From: Microbacterium sp. zg-Y818
GTDB taxonomy: Bacteria > Actinomycetota > Actinomycetes > Actinomycetales > Microbacteriaceae
Direction of reading: 5' to 3'
NCBI RefSeq assembly: GCF_030246905.1
Contig: NZ_CP126741.1
Coordinates: 496,001-560,000 of the forward strand
Length of the DNA stretch: 64,000 bases
The notes under the pieces were generated by a model. The model was not told the DNA's origin and searched no databases. It worked only from the letters and a program-made list of their open reading frames with translations. Below, in pieces: positions 45,979 to 55,725 of this stretch. The translations under genes and the position numbers were made by a program. The number at the start of each line of letters is the position of its first letter. The stretch's first letter is position 1.

Positions 45979-47792
45979 GCGCGTCCAGCGTCCAGGGGAC
46001 CAGCGGCGAAGACCGCGACGACTACACCCAGGAAGAAAGCCGCACGATCCGGCGCCGCTCGCTGCGGCTGCTGTGGTCGCTCGTGCGCCCCATGAAGGGG
46101 CTGCTGGTGCTGACGGGGTTGGTGCTGGTCGCCTCTACCGGTCTGCGGGTCCTCGGCCCCGCCCTCATCGCGTGGGGGATCAACGAGGCCCTGCCGCGTG
46201 CCGTGGAATACGCCGACTGGATGCCGGCCTTCGGCGTGACGGCGATGTACCTCGTGTCGGGCGTGATGGGTGCCCTGCTCATCGCCTGGTACGTGCTGCT
46301 GTCGGCACGGCTGACCCAGGCCGTGCTGATGGACCTGCGCACGCGCATCTTCCGTCACACCCAGCGGCTGAGCCTGGAGTTCCACGAGACCTACACCTCT
46401 GGACGCATCATCTCGCGGCAGACGAGCGACCTGGAGTCGATCCGGGAACTCCTCGACGGGGGACTGAACCAACTCGTGCAGGGGGCGCTGTACGGCGTCT
46501 TCACGCTGGTCGCGCTCTTCCTCGTGGACTGGCAGTCGGGCCTCATCCTCGTCGTCATGGGCTTGCCGCTGTTCCTCCTCATGCGCTGGTTCTACCGGGA
46601 ATCCCAGAAGGGCTTCCGCCTGTCGCGGGTCGTCAGTGCGCGACTGATCGTGCAGTTCGTCGAGACGATGACCGGCATCCGCGCGGTGAAGGCTTTCCGA
46701 AAGGAGAAGCGCAACGACGCCGAGTTCGGCGAGATCTCGGCGGACTACCGCCGGGTGAACCTGAAGCTCGTGCGCCTGTTCGGCATCCTCGACCCCGGCC
46801 TGATCCTCATCGCCAACGTGACGATGGCGATCGTGCTGCTGTGGGGCGCGCTGCGGGTCGTGGACGGCTCGTTCCTCATCGGCAGCCTGCTGGCGGTGGT
46901 GCTCTACATCCGCAACTTCTTCAGCCCGCTGGAGGAGATCGCGATGTTCCTCAACTCCTACCAGTCGGCAACCGCCGCGCTCGAGAAGGTGTCGGGCATC
47001 CTCGAGGAGGAGCCGACCGTCCCCGACCCGGCCGTGCCGGTGGACCTCTGGCACGCCCGCGGTCACGTGCGCTTCGACGGCGTCGAGTTCGGATACGGCG
47101 CGGGCCGCACGATCCTGCCCGACTTCTCGCTCGACATCCCCGCCGGCCAGACCGTGGCCCTGGTGGGGACGACGGGTGCGGGCAAATCCACGCTGGCCAA
47201 GCTCGTGTCGCGGTTCTACGACCCGAGCCGCGGCGAGGTGAGCCTGGACGGTGTGGATCTGCGCGACCTGCACCCGAAGGATCTGCGGCGCGCGATCGTC
47301 ATGGTCACGCAGGAGGCGTACCTGTTCAGTGGCACCATCGCCGACAACATCGCGCTCGGAAAGCCCGACGCGACGATGGACGAGATCGTGGCTGCGGCAC
47401 GCGCGGTCGGCGCCGACGCGTTCATCCAGGCGCTGCCCGACGGGTACAGCACCGACGTCAACAAGCGCGGCGGCCGGGTGTCGGCCGGTCAGCGTCAGCT
47501 GATCTCGTTCGCCCGCGCGTTCTTGGCCGATCCTGCGGTGCTCATCCTCGACGAGGCGACCGCCTCGCTGGACATGCCCAGTGAGCGGATGATCCAGGAG
47601 GCGCTGCAGACGCTGCTGTCGGACCGCACCGCGATCATCATCGCGCACCGACTGTCGACGGTCGCGATCGCCGACCGCGTGCTGGTCATGGAGCACGGCC
47701 GCATCATCGAGGACGACACTCCGGCGGCCCTCATCGCCGGCACCGGCAAGTTCGCCCAGCTGCATGCCGCCTGGCGGGAGTCGCTGGTCTGA
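45975..47792 (+). CDS. ABC exporter half-transporter, catalytic partner
   Basis: A 605-residue partner of the preceding gene, coupled by a GTGA overlap. Six helices follow a 40-residue acidic/basic cytoplasmic start. Walker [10 protein letters not shown] is near 397 and Walker [13 protein letters not shown] has the true catalytic Glu, but the signature is VSAGQRQ rather than LSGGQ. So the weak signature pairs with the weak Walker B of the first subunit at one site, and the intact motifs pair at the other, exactly as in asymmetric exporters. Confidence 0.95.
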   Translation: MSASSVQGTSGEDRDDYTQEESRTIRRRSLRLLWSLVRPMKGLLVLTGLVLVASTGLRVLGPALIAWGINEALPRAVEYADWMPAFGVTAMYLVSGVMGALLIAWYVLLSARLTQAVLMDLRTRIFRHTQRLSLEFHETYTSGRIISRQTSDLESIRELLDGGLNQLVQGALYGVFTLVALFLVDWQSGLILVVMGLPLFLLMRWFYRESQKGFRLSRVVSARLIVQFVETMTGIRAVKAFRKEKRNDAEFGEISADYRRVNLKLVRLFGILDPGLILIANVTMAIVLLWGALRVVDGSFLIGSLLAVVLYIRNFFSPLEEIAMFLNSYQSATAALEKVSGILEEEPTVPDPAVPVDLWHARGHVRFDGVEFGYGAGRTILPDFSLDIPAGQTVALVGTTGAGKSTLAKLVSRFYDPSRGEVSLDGVDLRDLHPKDLRRAIVMVTQEAYLFSGTIADNIALGKPDATMDEIVAAARAVGADAFIQALPDGYSTDVNKRGGRVSAGQRQLISFARAFLADPAVLILDEATASLDMPSERMIQEALQTLLSDRTAIIIAHRLSTVAIADRVLVMEHGRIIEDDTPAALIAGTGKFAQLHAAWRESLV

Positions 47793-47864
47793 GCACCGGG
47801 TGAGCGGGGCGGTCACGGCCGTCCCGCCCGCCCGTCCCGAGGACTCAGCGGGGCCCGACCGGCC

Positions 47865-48788
47865 TCACCCGCTCACCGAGACCGACGCCGCGAGCGGATG
47901 CCGGGGGGAGAGGGCGGCGAGGGCGACGGCGCCGTCCAGACCCTGGCCCGACGGCGCCACGAGTTCGGTGGCGGGATCGACGGTGGCGATGTCGGCGGCG
48001 AATGCGGCACGCAGCGCCTCGGCGCGGAAGACGCCGCCCAGCGCGCAGACGGGCAGGGCGCCATCCGCAGGACGGTCGACCCGGTACAGGGCCGTGGTCA
48101 CGCTGTGCGCGAGTTCGCGGGCCGCCCGCCGGGTGATGTCCTGCGCGACGGCGTCACCGGACTCGGCGAGTGCGGCGACATCCGTGGCGAGCGAGGCGAT
48201 GATCGTGACCCGGTCGTCACGCGATTGCAGATCGATGTACGCCTCGGTCAGGCACGGCCACCGCTGTTCGGCCGCCGACCGCAGGGCCGTGGCGGGACCG
48301 CGACCGTCGTAGTCGCGAAGGGCCGCGTCCAGCGCCTCCCGCCCGATCCAGTACCCACTGCCGGCGTCGCCGATCAGGTATCCCCACCCGTCCACGCGGG
48401 CCATGGTGGTGGCCCCGACAGCGAGGGTGACCACCCCGGTGCCCGCGGCGATGACCGCGCCGCGCCGGTCGCCGAGGGCGCCGAGAAAGGCGGTCGTGGA
48501 GTCGTGTGCGAGCACCGTGCGGGTCACCGCGGTGCCGGTCAGCAATCGCCCGAGCGCACCGGCATCCGCCTCACCGGACGTGAGGCCGGACACTCCGGCC
48601 GCGACCACCGAGACCGGTGCGCTCGCGCGCGCCATGACCGCACGCGCGACCTGCGCCAGCTGCGGCAACAGCGGGGCATGGGTGCGGATGCCGGGGAAGA
48701 CATCCTCGTGCGCCGCACCGGCCCACTGCACGCGCGTCTTGATGCCCGTCTGTCCGGCGTCGATCGCCAGCACCGCCGGTTCGATCAT
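47865..48788 (-). CDS. BadF/BadG-type sugar kinase (N-acetylglucosamine kinase-like)
   Basis: A 307-residue ASKHA-fold ATPase of the BadF/BadG/BcrA/BcrD family, here most like N-acetylglucosamine kinases. Phosphate motif AIDAGQTGIKTRV lies at the start, GTGVVTLAVG and GDAGSGYWIGREAL in the middle, and CALGGVFRAEALRAA is the adenosine motif. Last gene of the mannan-type operon; its ATG overlaps the upstream stop. Mannose or another hexose freed by the glycosidases is a reasonable substrate, by context only. Confidence 0.85.
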   Translation of the reverse strand: MIEPAVLAIDAGQTGIKTRVQWAGAAHEDVFPGIRTHAPLLPQLAQVARAVMARASAPVSVVAAGVSGLTSGEADAGALGRLLTGTAVTRTVLAHDSTTAFLGALGDRRGAVIAAGTGVVTLAVGATTMARVDGWGYLIGDAGSGYWIGREALDAALRDYDGRGPATALRSAAEQRWPCLTEAYIDLQSRDDRVTIIASLATDVAALAESGDAVAQDITRRAARELAHSVTTALYRVDRPADGALPVCALGGVFRAEALRAAFAADIATVDPATELVAPSGQGLDGAVALAALSPRHPLAASVSVSG

Positions 48789-49744
48789 CCGACCGGCTCC
48801 TGCCGTGCGAGCGCGCGGTACGTCTCGCGCAGGAACGCCCCGGCCGGCTTGCCGTATGGGCAGTAGTCGTCGTTGTGTCCGGCGTCGTCCGGCGCATACA
48901 GGTGGGCCGGCCAGTCCCACAGCACGATGCCGCGCACCCAGTCCCGCCGAGAGAGTGCGCGGAACATCGCCCGGTAGTACCGCAGCTGCTCCCCGCCGTC
49001 CGGTTCCCCGGGAAGCGTCCAGTCGTTCGGTCGCTCCGCGGAACCGGAGCGGCTCGGGCAGCCGGCTTCGAGGAAGAGGAACGGCTTGCCCGACGCCCTC
49101 ACGACCGGTTCGATCCGGTCGAGCTGGTCCTCCCAGGTGTCGACGGGGTAGTACCCGCTGGAGGAGACGACATCGACGGCATCCCACCAGGTGATGCGGT
49201 CCTCCTGGTACTTGTCGCAGTTGTAGGTGATGAGTCCGGTGAACTCCGCGCGCACCGCCGTGATGAGCCGGCGCCAGTGCTCCTCCTGTCCGTCGGCGCG
49301 CACCATCTCGCAGCCGACCGACAGCATGGCGCACCCCTCGGCCTGGGCGATGCGCGCGGCGTGCACGATGAAGCGCGTGTACGAGGCGAACCACTGCGTC
49401 CAGCTGGGCTCCCCGGGAACGTCCCAGTCGAAGAAGCCGATGTGGGCCCGCCAGGTGCCGTCCGCGACGTTCACGACGGGTTTCAGGCAGACGCGCATGC
49501 CCAGGGCGTGCGCCCGGCGGATGGCGCTGACGATCTCGGCATCGGTGACCGTGGGTTCCGCGTCGAAGGGGATCTCCGTCGAGAACGGCGTCTGCTGCAG
49601 CGCGGCGTACGACAGGGCGGTCCAGGTCACGCCGTGGTCGGCCATCTCGCGCATGGACCGCTCTGCCGCGTCGGTCAGCCAGGTGCCGCGGACACCGGTC
49701 CACCCCCAGGTCATGCCGCAGACGAAGGTGTCGAGCCCGCTCAT
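48785..49744 (-). CDS. GH113-like glycoside hydrolase (beta-mannanase type)
   Basis: A 319-residue TIM-barrel hydrolase without signal peptide. The acid/base Glu is probably in SVGCEMVRADGQEEHW and the nucleophile Glu in FLFLEAGCPSRSG, matching the GH113 beta-1,4-mannanase pattern in which these lie on strands 4 and 7. TAFSYAALQQTP-like and GIVLWDWPAH segments are also barrel elements. As a cytoplasmic enzyme it would cut imported manno-oligosaccharides. It sits between the GH2 gene and the kinase gene with ATGA overlaps on both sides. Confidence 0.78.
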   Translation of the reverse strand: MSGLDTFVCGMTWGWTGVRGTWLTDAAERSMREMADHGVTWTALSYAALQQTPFSTEIPFDAEPTVTDAEIVSAIRRAHALGMRVCLKPVVNVADGTWRAHIGFFDWDVPGEPSWTQWFASYTRFIVHAARIAQAEGCAMLSVGCEMVRADGQEEHWRRLITAVRAEFTGLITYNCDKYQEDRITWWDAVDVVSSSGYYPVDTWEDQLDRIEPVVRASGKPFLFLEAGCPSRSGSAERPNDWTLPGEPDGGEQLRYYRAMFRALSRRDWVRGIVLWDWPAHLYAPDDAGHNDDYCPYGKPAGAFLRETYRALARQEPVG

Positions 49745-52233
49745 CGCACCACCAGCTGGTTGGCGGTGCGCAGCACACGGGGATCGCGCAGCGCGTCGGC
49801 GCTGAGGGCTCCGGCGCCGGTGATGAGGACGCGTGCCGATTCCCCCGGCAGCAGCGTGATGAGTCCGTCGGTCGCGTGGGCATCGGGATGCACCTTGTCG
49901 GCGAGCAGCGTGAGGTCCCGGGCCAGCGCATCCGTCGTCACGGTGACGACGGTCCCGTCCGCCGTGACCTCCGTCGACACGCTCAGGTCGGGGTCGGGCA
50001 GCGCACTGTCACGCGGCTCGACGAAGAACCACAGCCCCCGTTCGTCGGTGGTCTCGGCGACCAGCAGCTCGGCTGCGGGATCGGCCGGATCGGCGACGTT
50101 CCGCGGGACGCCGATCGTCGTCGAGGCACGAGGGGCCACCTGGAAGGCCAGGTCGACGCGCGCCGATTCGGTGCCGTCGAAACGCAGCCGGCGCGCGCGC
50201 AGCGTGCCCGCCCAGGCCTCAGCGGTGTCGTTTCCCAGCACGACGGCGAGCCCGTCCTCACGGGGCTGCACCGTCACCAGACGGGGAGCGAACGCCGCCC
50301 GCAGCGCATGGAAGAGCGGCTTGGCACGGCCCTCGCCGTCGACCGCGGCCCACGAGGTGACCGGCCAGCAGTCGTTCAGCTGCCACACCACGGCACCCAT
50401 GGTGTGGGGCGCCCAGGAGCGGAAGTGCTCCAGCGCCGTCCGCACCGCCACCGCCTGGTTCAGCTGCATGGCCCAATGCCAGGTCTCCATGTCGGCGGGC
50501 ATGCGGAAGTGGGACAGCAGGCCGTCGGCCAGCTTGACGTTCCCGTCCTGGGCCTTCTGGTGCACGATCATGCCGGGGGACTCCGGCGTCAACGGGTCGT
50601 CGTCGAGGGCGCCGGTGAGCGTGGTCCACGTGGGCGGCCCCTGCCAGCCGAACTCGGCCACGAACCGTGGACGGTGCTCGCGGTAGGTCGGCCAGTCGCG
50701 ACGGTTCCACTGCTCCCACAGATGCGTGGTGCCGTGCGCCTCGTCGTTGGGGTGGAAACCGGACTGCACGGCGCCGTCCCAGGTGGTTCCCGGGCTGAAC
50801 GGACTGCCGGGGGAGTAGGGGACGTGGGGAGCGAGTTCCGCCACGAGTCCGGGGAACAGCGCGTAGTAGTAGTGAGCACCCCACGTCGCGCCGTCCAGGC
50901 GACGCTTCCAGCCCCAGTCCTCGAACCCCCACAGGTTCTCGTTGTTGCCGGTCAGCAGCACGAGCGAGGGGTGGGATGCCAGGCGCACGATGTTCTGCCG
51001 CGCCTCGGCCTCGATCTCGGAACGTAGCGGCTCCTCCTCGGGGTAGGCGGCGCAGGCGAAGAGGAAGTCCTGCCACGTCAGCAGCCCCAGTTGGTCGCAC
51101 AGGTCGTAGAAGTCGTCGGATTCGTAGATGCCGCCGCCCCAGACGCGGACGAGGTTGAGGTTCGCCGCGACCGCCTGGCGCAGGCGCTGCTCATACCGGG
51201 CGCGGTCCACGCGCGCGGGGAGCGCGTCGTCGGGGATCCAGTTGACGCCCTTGACGAAGACGGGCTGATCGTTGACGACCAGCGTGAAGGGCGTGCCGGC
51301 GGCATCGGGCTCGGTGTCCCACCGCACGGTGCGGAACCCGACCGCGCGTCGCGTCGCGTCGAGCAGATCGCCGGCCGCCAGCTGGACGTCCACGTCGTAC
51401 CGCGGCTGGTCGCCGTACCCCGCCGGCCACCATCGTCTGACGTCGTCGAGAGTGACGCGCAGGTGCACGCGGTCTCCCGCGATGTCCGCGTCGGCGGTGG
51501 GCGCACCTGCGGCCGGGACGCCTGGACCGTCGACGGCGAGGCGGGCGGTGAGCGGGTGGTCCGTGGCATCCGGCGACCGCTCGATCAGGGCCTCGATATC
51601 GACGGCGCCGCCGGCACCGTCCGGTGTCGCCGTCACCCGTACCTCGGCCAGGCGCGCGACCGACCACGATTCCAGGCGCACCGGTCGCCAGAGCCCGCTG
51701 GTGTAGGTGGCGATGCCCCAATCCCAGCCGAAGTTGCACGCCGATTTGCGGATCGCCTCGTACGGCAGCGGATAGGGCCTCGGCCGCGCGCCGAGCGCCA
51801 GGCTCTGCGCGTTGGCGTAGGGGACGGGGGCGCGGAAGCGCGCCACGAGCTCGTTGTCGCCGTCGATCAGCCTGCCGTCGACGGCGAACCGGTAGGAGCG
51901 GTGCTGATTGGCCACGTCGCCCAGCGCGTGGCCGTTGAGCGACAGCTCGGCGACCGTGTCGATGCCGTCGAACACGAGGTCATGGCGCGTGTGCCCGTCT
52001 GGGGTCCACGCGAAAGTGGTGCGGTAGGTCCAGTCCACCAGGCCGATCCACGCCAGCAGGTTCTCGTTGGCGCCCCGGTAGGGGTCGGGGATGAGACCGG
52101 CCGCCAGTAGGTCGGTGTGGACGGTCCCGGGCACCGCGGCGGGGATCACCACATCGCGCAGGTGAGCAGGGGCGGGACCGGCGGCTGCCTGCGCGGTCCA
52201 GCCGTCGTGGAGTTCCCTGCGCTCCAGGCTCAT
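49741..52233 (-). CDS. Beta-mannosidase, GH2 family
   Basis: An 830-residue intracellular exo-beta-mannosidase. The N-terminal sugar-binding domain begins LHDGWTAQAAAG and holds the beta-mannosidase-type PGTVHTDLL and NFGWDWGI. In the central barrel NNENLWGFEDWGW carries the acid/base Glu, and FVAEFGWQGPP the nucleophile Glu. QLNDCWPVTSW is another mark of this subgroup. It would trim mannose from oligosaccharides taken up by the adjacent importer. ATGA overlaps join it to the permease before and the GH113 gene after. Confidence 0.95.
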   Translation of the reverse strand: MSLERRELHDGWTAQAAAGPAPAHLRDVVIPAAVPGTVHTDLLAAGLIPDPYRGANENLLAWIGLVDWTYRTTFAWTPDGHTRHDLVFDGIDTVAELSLNGHALGDVANQHRSYRFAVDGRLIDGDNELVARFRAPVPYANAQSLALGARPRPYPLPYEAIRKSACNFGWDWGIATYTSGLWRPVRLESWSVARLAEVRVTATPDGAGGAVDIEALIERSPDATDHPLTARLAVDGPGVPAAGAPTADADIAGDRVHLRVTLDDVRRWWPAGYGDQPRYDVDVQLAAGDLLDATRRAVGFRTVRWDTEPDAAGTPFTLVVNDQPVFVKGVNWIPDDALPARVDRARYEQRLRQAVAANLNLVRVWGGGIYESDDFYDLCDQLGLLTWQDFLFACAAYPEEEPLRSEIEAEARQNIVRLASHPSLVLLTGNNENLWGFEDWGWKRRLDGATWGAHYYYALFPGLVAELAPHVPYSPGSPFSPGTTWDGAVQSGFHPNDEAHGTTHLWEQWNRRDWPTYREHRPRFVAEFGWQGPPTWTTLTGALDDDPLTPESPGMIVHQKAQDGNVKLADGLLSHFRMPADMETWHWAMQLNQAVAVRTALEHFRSWAPHTMGAVVWQLNDCWPVTSWAAVDGEGRAKPLFHALRAAFAPRLVTVQPREDGLAVVLGNDTAEAWAGTLRARRLRFDGTESARVDLAFQVAPRASTTIGVPRNVADPADPAAELLVAETTDERGLWFFVEPRDSALPDPDLSVSTEVTADGTVVTVTTDALARDLTLLADKVHPDAHATDGLITLLPGESARVLITGAGALSADALRDPRVLRTANQLVVR

Positions 52234-53111
52234 TTCACGGCTCCCGCGGTGAGGCCCCGGTAGATCCACCGCTGCAGCAGCAGGAAGGCCAGGAGAGTCG
52301 GGATGATGACGACGATGGTGCCGGCGGCGATGACCTCCCACTGCGCCCCGAACGGGCCCTTGAACCGGAACAGCGAGGTGGAGATGAACCCCTCCGACGG
52401 CAGGTAGAGGAAAGCGGCGTAGAACTCGTTGTAGATGGCGATTCCCTTGATGATGACCACGGTGGCGATGGCGGGCTTGAGCAGCGGCAGCACGACCCGC
52501 CAGTAGATCGTCCAGCGGTTGGCCCCGTCGATCATGGCCGCCTCGTCGAGCGAGATCGGGATCGAGGCCATGAACTGGATGAACAGGTAGATGGCGATGA
52601 TGTCGGTGCCCATGAACAGCAGGATGAGCGCGGCCTTGGTGTCGTACAGTCCCAGCCCGTTGATCAGCTGGAAGGTGGCGACCTGGCTGGTCACCCCGGG
52701 GATGAGGGTGGCGATGAGGAACAGCACCATGACCAGCTTCTTGCCGCGGAAGGCGAACCGGTCCAGCGCATAGGCGGCCATCGTGCCGAGGAACACGGTG
52801 CCGACGAGCGAGACGGCCAGCACGATGCCGGTGTTGACGAAGCCCTCGAGCATCTTGCCGCTGGTGAACGCGGTGACGAAGTTGTCGAAGTTCAGCCAGT
52901 TCTGCGGCAGGTCGAAGGGCCCGGACTGCGCGTACTCCGGTGCCGTCTTGAGGCTCGCGAACAGCAGCACCGACAGGGGCAGCAGGGTCACCACGGCGGC
53001 GAGGACCAGGCTGGCGTACTTGGCGGTCGTGGCGCTTGTGGAGCGCAGGCGCTCGCCGAGCGTGCGACCCGAGGGTGCGTGCCGGCGGCGCGGCGCGACG
53101 GCGACGGTCAT
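52230..53111 (-). CDS. Carbohydrate ABC importer permease 2 (MalG type)
   Basis: A 293-residue membrane protein with six helices. The coupling motif is in SLDEAAMIDGANRWTIYWRVVLPLLKPA (EAA...G loop), the mark of binding-protein-dependent importers. A basic N-terminal extension is seen. It overlaps permease 1 and the beta-mannosidase gene by ATGA on either side. No ATPase gene is in the cluster, so it probably uses a shared MsiK-type ATPase encoded elsewhere. Confidence 0.95.
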   Translation of the reverse strand: MTVAVAPRRRHAPSGRTLGERLRSTSATTAKYASLVLAAVVTLLPLSVLLFASLKTAPEYAQSGPFDLPQNWLNFDNFVTAFTSGKMLEGFVNTGIVLAVSLVGTVFLGTMAAYALDRFAFRGKKLVMVLFLIATLIPGVTSQVATFQLINGLGLYDTKAALILLFMGTDIIAIYLFIQFMASIPISLDEAAMIDGANRWTIYWRVVLPLLKPAIATVVIIKGIAIYNEFYAAFLYLPSEGFISTSLFRFKGPFGAQWEVIAAGTIVVIIPTLLAFLLLQRWIYRGLTAGAVK

Positions 53112-54112
53112 GTCAGGTCCACCTTCTCGTCGGGGAAGAGCGCTCGCTGGATCCAGGTCACCAGCAGCACGATGATCAGCAGCACCACAGCCATCGCCGA
53201 GGCGAGCCCCACCTGGCGGAAGTTGAACGCCGTCTGCAGCGTCTGGATGACGAACGTCGCCGAGCCGTTGGCGCCGCCGGTCATGATGAAGGGGATCTCG
53301 AACACCGAGAGGCTGCCGGCGATGGCGAGGATGAAGCTCAGGCCGATGATGCGACGGATGCCGGGGAAGATGATGGCCCAGAACTGCTGCCATCGGCTGG
53401 CACCGTCCAGCTCCGCCGCTTCGTACAGCTCATGGGGGATGGACTGGATGGCGCCGAGGAACAGCACGAAGTTCAGTCCGGTGTAGCGCCACACCGAGGT
53501 GCCCGCCAGTGACCAGTTGACGATGTCGGGATTGCCGAGCCATTGCGGCGGGTCGGCGAGTCCGAACCAGGCCAGCACCGTGTCGAGCGTTCCCCCGGGC
53601 TGGAACAGATAGAGGAACACGAACCCGACGGCCACGCCGTTGATGAGATACGGGAAGAACAGGATGCCGCGGAAGAAGCTCGACAGTCGCGTGGAGAAGC
53701 TCAGGATCGTCGCGAAGTACAGGGCGATGGCCATCTGCGCGAACGAGGCGGCGAAGTAGTACAGGCTCACCCAGAAGACGTTGAAGATGCGCGGGTCGGT
53801 GAAGACCTGCGCGTAGTTGTCGAGGCCGACGAACTCCTTGGTGAGATCGATGCCGTCCCAGTCCGTCACGCTGTACCAGAACAGGTTCAGCGCGGGCCAG
53901 TACGTGAACAGCAGCAGCAGGCCCACCGCGCCCGACAGGAACAGCCATGGGGTGAGGCGGCCTGCCAGGCGGCGCCCGGCGGGTCGCCCGCCCGGCGCCG
54001 CGGTGCCTCCCGCGGCTGCGCGGCGTGTGCCGCGCAGCCGGCGGGATCGCGCCGGGGCGGAGAGGACGGCGGGCGCATCGGCTGGTGCCGCCCCCGGTGT
54101 GGCCAGTGACAT
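53108..54112 (-). CDS. Carbohydrate ABC importer permease 1 (MalF type)
   Basis: A 334-residue partner permease. The first 50 residues are Ala/Arg/Gly-rich and cytoplasmic, then six helices start at LTPWLFLSGAVGLLLLFTYW. The coupling loop is ELYEAAELDGASRWQQFWAI. The start is ATG at 54112, 17 bases after the binding-protein gene. It forms the channel with permease 2. Confidence 0.95.
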   Translation of the reverse strand: MSLATPGAAPADAPAVLSAPARSRRLRGTRRAAAGGTAAPGGRPAGRRLAGRLTPWLFLSGAVGLLLLFTYWPALNLFWYSVTDWDGIDLTKEFVGLDNYAQVFTDPRIFNVFWVSLYYFAASFAQMAIALYFATILSFSTRLSSFFRGILFFPYLINGVAVGFVFLYLFQPGGTLDTVLAWFGLADPPQWLGNPDIVNWSLAGTSVWRYTGLNFVLFLGAIQSIPHELYEAAELDGASRWQQFWAIIFPGIRRIIGLSFILAIAGSLSVFEIPFIMTGGANGSATFVIQTLQTAFNFRQVGLASAMAVVLLIIVLLVTWIQRALFPDEKVDLT

Positions 54113-54129
54113 CTCGCCGTCCCTTCCGG

Positions 54130-55446
54130 TCAGCCCGCGACGTTGGCCATCGAGGCGGCCCACCGCTCGTTGAGCTCGGCGAAGTAGCTCTCCTTGTCGC
54201 CTTCGGCGGCACCACGCGCGATGTCGACGAGTTTCTGCCGGTAGATCGGGCCATACAGGTCGATCTGCGAGTCGTCGGCGATCTCGTTGATGAGTCCCTC
54301 CTTGCCCGCCGGCGCCGGGTTGATCTCCATCAGCTCCACGCCCTCTTCCGAGAGCCCCTGCAGCGTCTCGGGCAGCTCCTTGTCGATGACGGGGGAGACC
54401 ATCCCCTGCTCCTCGGTGTAGCCGGATTCCGACACGACCCACTGGATCCACGCCCACGCGGCCGCTTTGGCGTCGGAGTGCCTGCTGACGGCCAGGTTGT
54501 AGTCCCCGCCGATGACGGCGTACTGCGTGCCGTCGACCTCGGCCGGGAACGCCATGAAGCCGATGTCGTCCGCGGAGGCGCCGCCGGTCTCCGCAGCGTC
54601 CTGCATCTGCGAGATCGCCCACGACCCGAGGGTCATCGCCGCGATCTTGCCGGTGCCGAGGTCGACCTTCGACTGCTCCCAGTTGGTAGTGAGCGGATCG
54701 GGCTCGGTCAGGCCCGCGGCGACCGTCTCGAACAGCAGGGAGTCGATCGCATGCACGTCGGTGCCCTCCGTCCACGGGGCCGGGTTCTCCGCCATCGTGA
54801 TGGGCGCGTCGGGGTCGTTGGTGACGGCGCCCAGGTTGCTGAAGCTCTGCGTCAGCGGCCAGCCGTCCTTGTAGTTGGTGTAGAGCGGAATGGCGTCGGT
54901 GTTGTCCTCGACCAGCTGCAAGGCCGCGAGCCACTCCGCTTCGGTGGTGGGGAGCTCGGTCACACCGGCCTCTTCGAAGACCCTCTTGTTGTAGACCACG
55001 CCGTTGGCGTTGCCGCCGAAGGCGATGCCGTACTGGGTGCCCTCGAAGCTGGCAGCCGGAAGGAACCGGTAGGTGTCCTCGAAGTCGGCCGTCTCGCCCA
55101 GCGGTTCGAGGAACTGCTCGAACTGTGCAGGTTGGATGTTCGGGATGCCGATGACGTCGCCGTAGTTGGTCGTGCTCATGCGCGTCTGCATCTCGCCGGC
55201 GTAGTCGGTGATGCCCTCGAACGTCACGGTGACGTCGGGGTAGGTCTTGTTGAACTCCTCGGCGTATGCCTCGAACGTGCCGTCCTCGACCAGGTCGGTG
55301 CGCCAGGTGATCACCTTGATCTCGCCCTGCACCTCGCCGTCGATCGTGTTGTCGGCCTGATCGCCCCCGCCGCCGCCTGCGCAGCCGCTCAGCGCGACGC
55401 CGGCAGCGGTCAGCAGGACGATGCCTGCCAGCGCCTTGCGTGCCAT
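54130..55446 (-). CDS. Sugar-binding lipoprotein of the ABC importer
   Basis: A 438-residue extracellular solute-binding protein (family 1). The signal peptide MARKALAGIVLLTAAGVAL ends in the lipobox LSGC, so it is lipid-anchored. The rest has the two-lobed pattern: EIKVITWRT, NYGDVIGIPNIQ, YGIAFGGNANGVVYNKRVFEEAG and a helical C-terminus. As first gene of the operon, with AGGAGA before the ATG, it is probably the most expressed. A mannan-derived oligosaccharide is the likely ligand by context. Confidence 0.95.
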   Translation of the reverse strand: MARKALAGIVLLTAAGVALSGCAGGGGGDQADNTIDGEVQGEIKVITWRTDLVEDGTFEAYAEEFNKTYPDVTVTFEGITDYAGEMQTRMSTTNYGDVIGIPNIQPAQFEQFLEPLGETADFEDTYRFLPAASFEGTQYGIAFGGNANGVVYNKRVFEEAGVTELPTTEAEWLAALQLVEDNTDAIPLYTNYKDGWPLTQSFSNLGAVTNDPDAPITMAENPAPWTEGTDVHAIDSLLFETVAAGLTEPDPLTTNWEQSKVDLGTGKIAAMTLGSWAISQMQDAAETGGASADDIGFMAFPAEVDGTQYAVIGGDYNLAVSRHSDAKAAAWAWIQWVVSESGYTEEQGMVSPVIDKELPETLQGLSEEGVELMEINPAPAGKEGLINEIADDSQIDLYGPIYRQKLVDIARGAAEGDKESYFAELNERWAASMANVAG

Positions 55447-55583
55447 GTGATGTCTCCTATCGTTCGCCCTTGAACTCGCGCGCCGCCGTGTCGTCGGGTC
55501 GTCGCGAGGTCAGAGTAGGGGCGCTCCGGAAGCGTGCGCAAGGGCCCGATGTCAACGCTGTCTCTGTCTGTCCAGGTGGCGCC

Positions 55584-55648
55584 CGCCAGTTTTCAAAACA
55601 CCCTGATCAGGGATTTACTGGCGAAGTCGCTTTCGGCGGCGAGCGAAA
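55584..55648. promoter_or_regulatory. Nested palindromes between the importer operon and lacI
   Basis: GTTTTCAAAAC (55589-55599), CCCTGATCAGGG (55601-55612) and TTTCG-N8-CGAAA (55631-55648) follow one another, and CGCCAGT (55584-55590) with ACTGGCG (55617-55623) encloses the first two. These are the likely LacI-regulator sites for both directions. Confidence 0.6.
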
Positions 55649-55692
55649 TGTCCGTGCGAATGTCCTACGTCGTCATCGCGACCGCGGGATGC

Positions 55693-55698
55693 TAGCCT
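55693..55698 (+). promoter_or_regulatory. -10 box TAGCCT of lacI
   Basis: TAGCCT lies 27 bases before the GTG at 55726, with AAGGAG between. Unlike most genes here lacI has a conventional leader. Confidence 0.5.
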
Positions 55699-55725
55699 GA
55701 GCCCGTCGCGACGAAGGAGTCCCCG

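Noticed and set aside
47793..47864. Terminator between the convergent ABC exporter and kinase genes
   Set aside because: Only weak, GC-rich partial pairings are visible, with no clear stem and tail.
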